Shown in pieces: positions 63,048 through 64,000 of a stretch of DNA of 64,000 nucleotides. This DNA comes from an uncultured Flavobacteriaceae bacterium. Lineage in GTDB: Bacteria; Bacteroidota; Bacteroidia; Flavobacteriales; Flavobacteriaceae. Under the pieces are notes generated by a model, which worked only from the letters and a program-made list of their open reading frames with translations, searched no databases and was not told where the DNA came from. The stretch is taken from contig CANLQD010000001.1 of NCBI GenBank assembly GCA_947493175.1, forward strand, positions 434,001-498,000, read 5' to 3'. How positions within the stretch are numbered: the stretch's first letter is position 1; each line of letters opens with the position of its first letter. Made by a program: the position numbers and the translations under genes.

Positions 63048-63171
63048 ATGCTTATGGTGTAATGGATAGCATGCGAGGTTTAGCTCACGCTCTTGTCTAT
63101 TTAAATTAAGGAGTTCGTGAATGCTGAAAAGCATTTCGACCCTCGAGGTATAGGTTCAAATGCAAAGCATT
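63048..63171 (+). tRNA. tRNA-like gene interrupted in the anticodon loop
   Basis: Acceptor ATGCTTA (63048-63054) pairs with AAAGCAT (63164-63170) at six of seven positions. The D arm (TGGTGTAATGGATAGCAT) matches the Gly and Arg array tRNAs. CGAGG (63074-63078) pairs perfectly with CCTCG (63141-63145), but 62 nt lie between them instead of 7. That stretch includes the hairpin AATGCT-GAAA-AGCATT. The T-loop TTCAAAT is present, but the 3' side of the T-stem is about 3 nt short. It is either a decayed tRNA or an intron-containing one. The anticodon may be TAG. Confidence 0.55.
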
Positions 63172-63231
63172 CATGAATACAGTTAAAAAACAATAGAAAT
63201 GACATGAATAAATCCTATTAGGCCTACAAAC

Positions 63232-63302
63232 TAATCCGTAGTGTACAGGTAGCACGCAAGAATTTGACTCTTGTAGTATGGGTTCGAGTCCTATCGGGTT
63301 AA
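63232..63302 (+). tRNA. tRNA-Gln (TTG)
   Basis: Acceptor TAATCCG/CGGGTTA, loop ATTTGAC on CAAGA/TCTTG, T arm ATGGG/CCTAT. Discriminator A. Confidence 0.9.
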
Positions 63303-63308
63303 CAAAAT

Positions 63309-63392
63309 GGTGTCTCTAGCTTATCTGGTAAAGCACCCCACTGTGAATGGGGAGAATAGGGTTCTCCCGAAGCGTCGGGACCAGAGTACACC
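63309..63392 (+). tRNA. tRNA-His (GTG) with hairpin inserted in the T arm
   Basis: G-1 is present with C73, acceptor GTGTCTC/GAG(T)ACAC has one extra T, and loop CTGTGAA sits on CCCCA/TGGGG. The T-loop starts GGGTTC and is then broken by the palindrome TCCCGA-AGCG-TCGGGA (63365-63380). The T-stem cannot form normally. Probably non-functional, or needs processing. Confidence 0.75.
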
Positions 63393-63398
63393 CAAAAT

Positions 63399-63496
63399 GG
63401 AACAGTAGTGTAGTAGGTCTGCACGTTGGTTTGAAGTACCAGAGGTACCGGGCCTGTCCTGAGCGAAGTCGAAGGATTCGATCCGGGTCTGTTCCA
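63399..63496 (+). tRNA. tRNA-Phe (GAA) with repeat inserted in the T arm
   Basis: Acceptor GGAACAG/CTGTTCC, loop TTGAAGT on TTGGT/ACCAG. The T arm contains an insert with TCCTGAGCGAAGTCGAAGGA (63457-63476), a small dispersed repeat. The 3' half (TTCGAT, CCGGGT) remains. Probably inactive unless the insert is removed. Confidence 0.75.
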
Positions 63497-63519
63497 CAAC
63501 AAAAAAAAGATTGGAACTA

Positions 63520-64000
63520 ATGAAAATAGCAGTGAATAAATGGAGAAATTTTAGTGGTAAAGTTTTTGAGCAACCCATCACAACACTTGTTAAGCAGGCC
63601 ATCGTTCGAGAGCAACAGGGAGGTCATCGCTTAAAAATTTGTGTAGGTTCGGATTCCCAAGCGTATCAATCCCATGTTGCATACGCAACGGTAGTAGTTG
63701 TGCTAAGAGAAGGTAAAGGTGGTTTTATGTTTATCAAAAATCAAAAGGGCACTACTAACATCAGTACCAAAGAGCGTATGTTAAAAGAAGTGGCCATGTC
63801 CGTCGAGACCGCTTATGCGATCTGCCACATTTTGGACAAATACAATGTGGAGCTTGAAGTGCACGCCGATATTAATACGGATCCCAAATTTGAATCGAAT
63901 GTGGCACTAAAAGAAGCGATGGGCTATATCCTTGGAATGGGCTTTGTTTTTAAGGCAAAACCGTATGCGTTTGCAAGCTCGTCTTGTGCGGATTTGGCGG
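63520..64000 (+). CDS. YkuK/DUF458 RNase H-fold protein, N-terminal part (runs off the window)
   Basis: 160 codons are present, from MKIAVNKWRNFSGKVF. CVGSDSQAYQSHVAYATVVV and EVHADINTDPKFESNVALKE give the acidic residues (Asp in GSDS, Asp in HADIN) of the YkuK/DUF458 RNase H-like family. It starts 23 bp after the last array tRNA with no terminator between, so it is probably co-transcribed with the array. The family's substrate is unknown. Roles in tRNA or rRNA turnover are an inference from place. Confidence 0.88.
   Translation, partial: MKIAVNKWRNFSGKVFEQPITTLVKQAIVREQQGGHRLKICVGSDSQAYQSHVAYATVVVVLREGKGGFMFIKNQKGTTNISTKERMLKEVAMSVETAYAICHILDKYNVELEVHADINTDPKFESNVALKEAMGYILGMGFVFKAKPYAFASSSCADLA

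Noticed and set aside
63048..63171. Group I or II intron in the interrupted tRNA
   Set aside because: The insert is about 55 nt, far too short for a self-splicing intron.
61614..63602. Minus-strand open frames across the tRNA array (such as 61904-62194)
   Set aside because: They are antisense to tRNA genes; tRNA structure explains the sequence better.
56399..64000. Prophage carrying tRNA genes
   Set aside because: No capsid, terminase, portal or integrase gene and no attachment repeats are seen in the window, though the window ends inside the region.

Overview
The window looks like a chromosomal segment of a marine flavobacterium (Bacteroidota, Flavobacteriaceae, of the Maribacter/Zobellia/Muricauda kind). 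The grounds are moderate GC, several SusC-type TonB-dependent receptors with an N-terminal carboxypeptidase-like domain, LytTR response regulators paired with membrane histidine kinases, Bacteroidota -7 promoter boxes (TAnnTTTG), and families mostly seen in this group (DUF4301, DUF4199, DUF2807, L21 with a C-terminal extension). The genus is an inference.

Layout. 1-4380: a Gfo/Idh oxidoreductase (cut by the window edge), a SRPBCC protein, and a TPP-riboswitch-controlled pair (TonB receptor plus THI5/NMT1-like protein), probably for thiamin or its precursors. 4541-8360: a hybrid histidine kinase with Hpt domain, converging on an NtrC-type regulator. 8391-10205: 70-bp repeats and two small PepSY-like secreted paralogues. 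10423-13374: a tight operon YkoF-like, PnuC, NadR-type kinase, DUF4301. 13454-16733: phosphopantetheinyl transferase, divergent from ahcY and a thioester-reductase-like SDR. 16973-25493: M1 and S41 peptidase-like proteins, DUF1028 protein, a small zinc-ribbon membrane protein, an AsmA-like giant. 25961-28425: an orphan receiver and a LytS/LytTR pair. 28658-34735: TonB receptor, L27/L21, DUF4199, DUF2807, a DMT exporter. 34826-40266: a possible metal (copper?) outer-membrane operon. 40357-46877: MBL hydrolase, threonine dehydratase-like enzyme, WYL regulator, HD protein, RtcB, ARPP-1-like lipoprotein. 47095-56113: a propeller histidine kinase/LytTR pair, and two units of exported proteins whose upstream regions share LytTR-type operators.

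56300-64000 is the most unusual part. A LexA-peptidase-like small protein, an unknown basic protein, a second RtcB RNA ligase, the ribosome-rescue factor PrfH and a TPR protein are followed by a dense array of about 20 divergent tRNAs, then a YkuK/DUF458 RNase H-fold protein. The RtcB operon and the tRNA array each have the same roughly 270-bp upstream block: a GCGC-stem terminator, an ATTGATNATCAAT palindrome, and a -7 box 55 bp further on. This argues that RNA repair and a replacement tRNA set are switched on together. Several array tRNAs are abnormal: one has about 55 extra nt in the anticodon loop, and two carry small dispersed repeats in the T arm. I read this as a combined ribosome/tRNA repair-and-replacement island. 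The link is an inference from co-location and shared control sequences.
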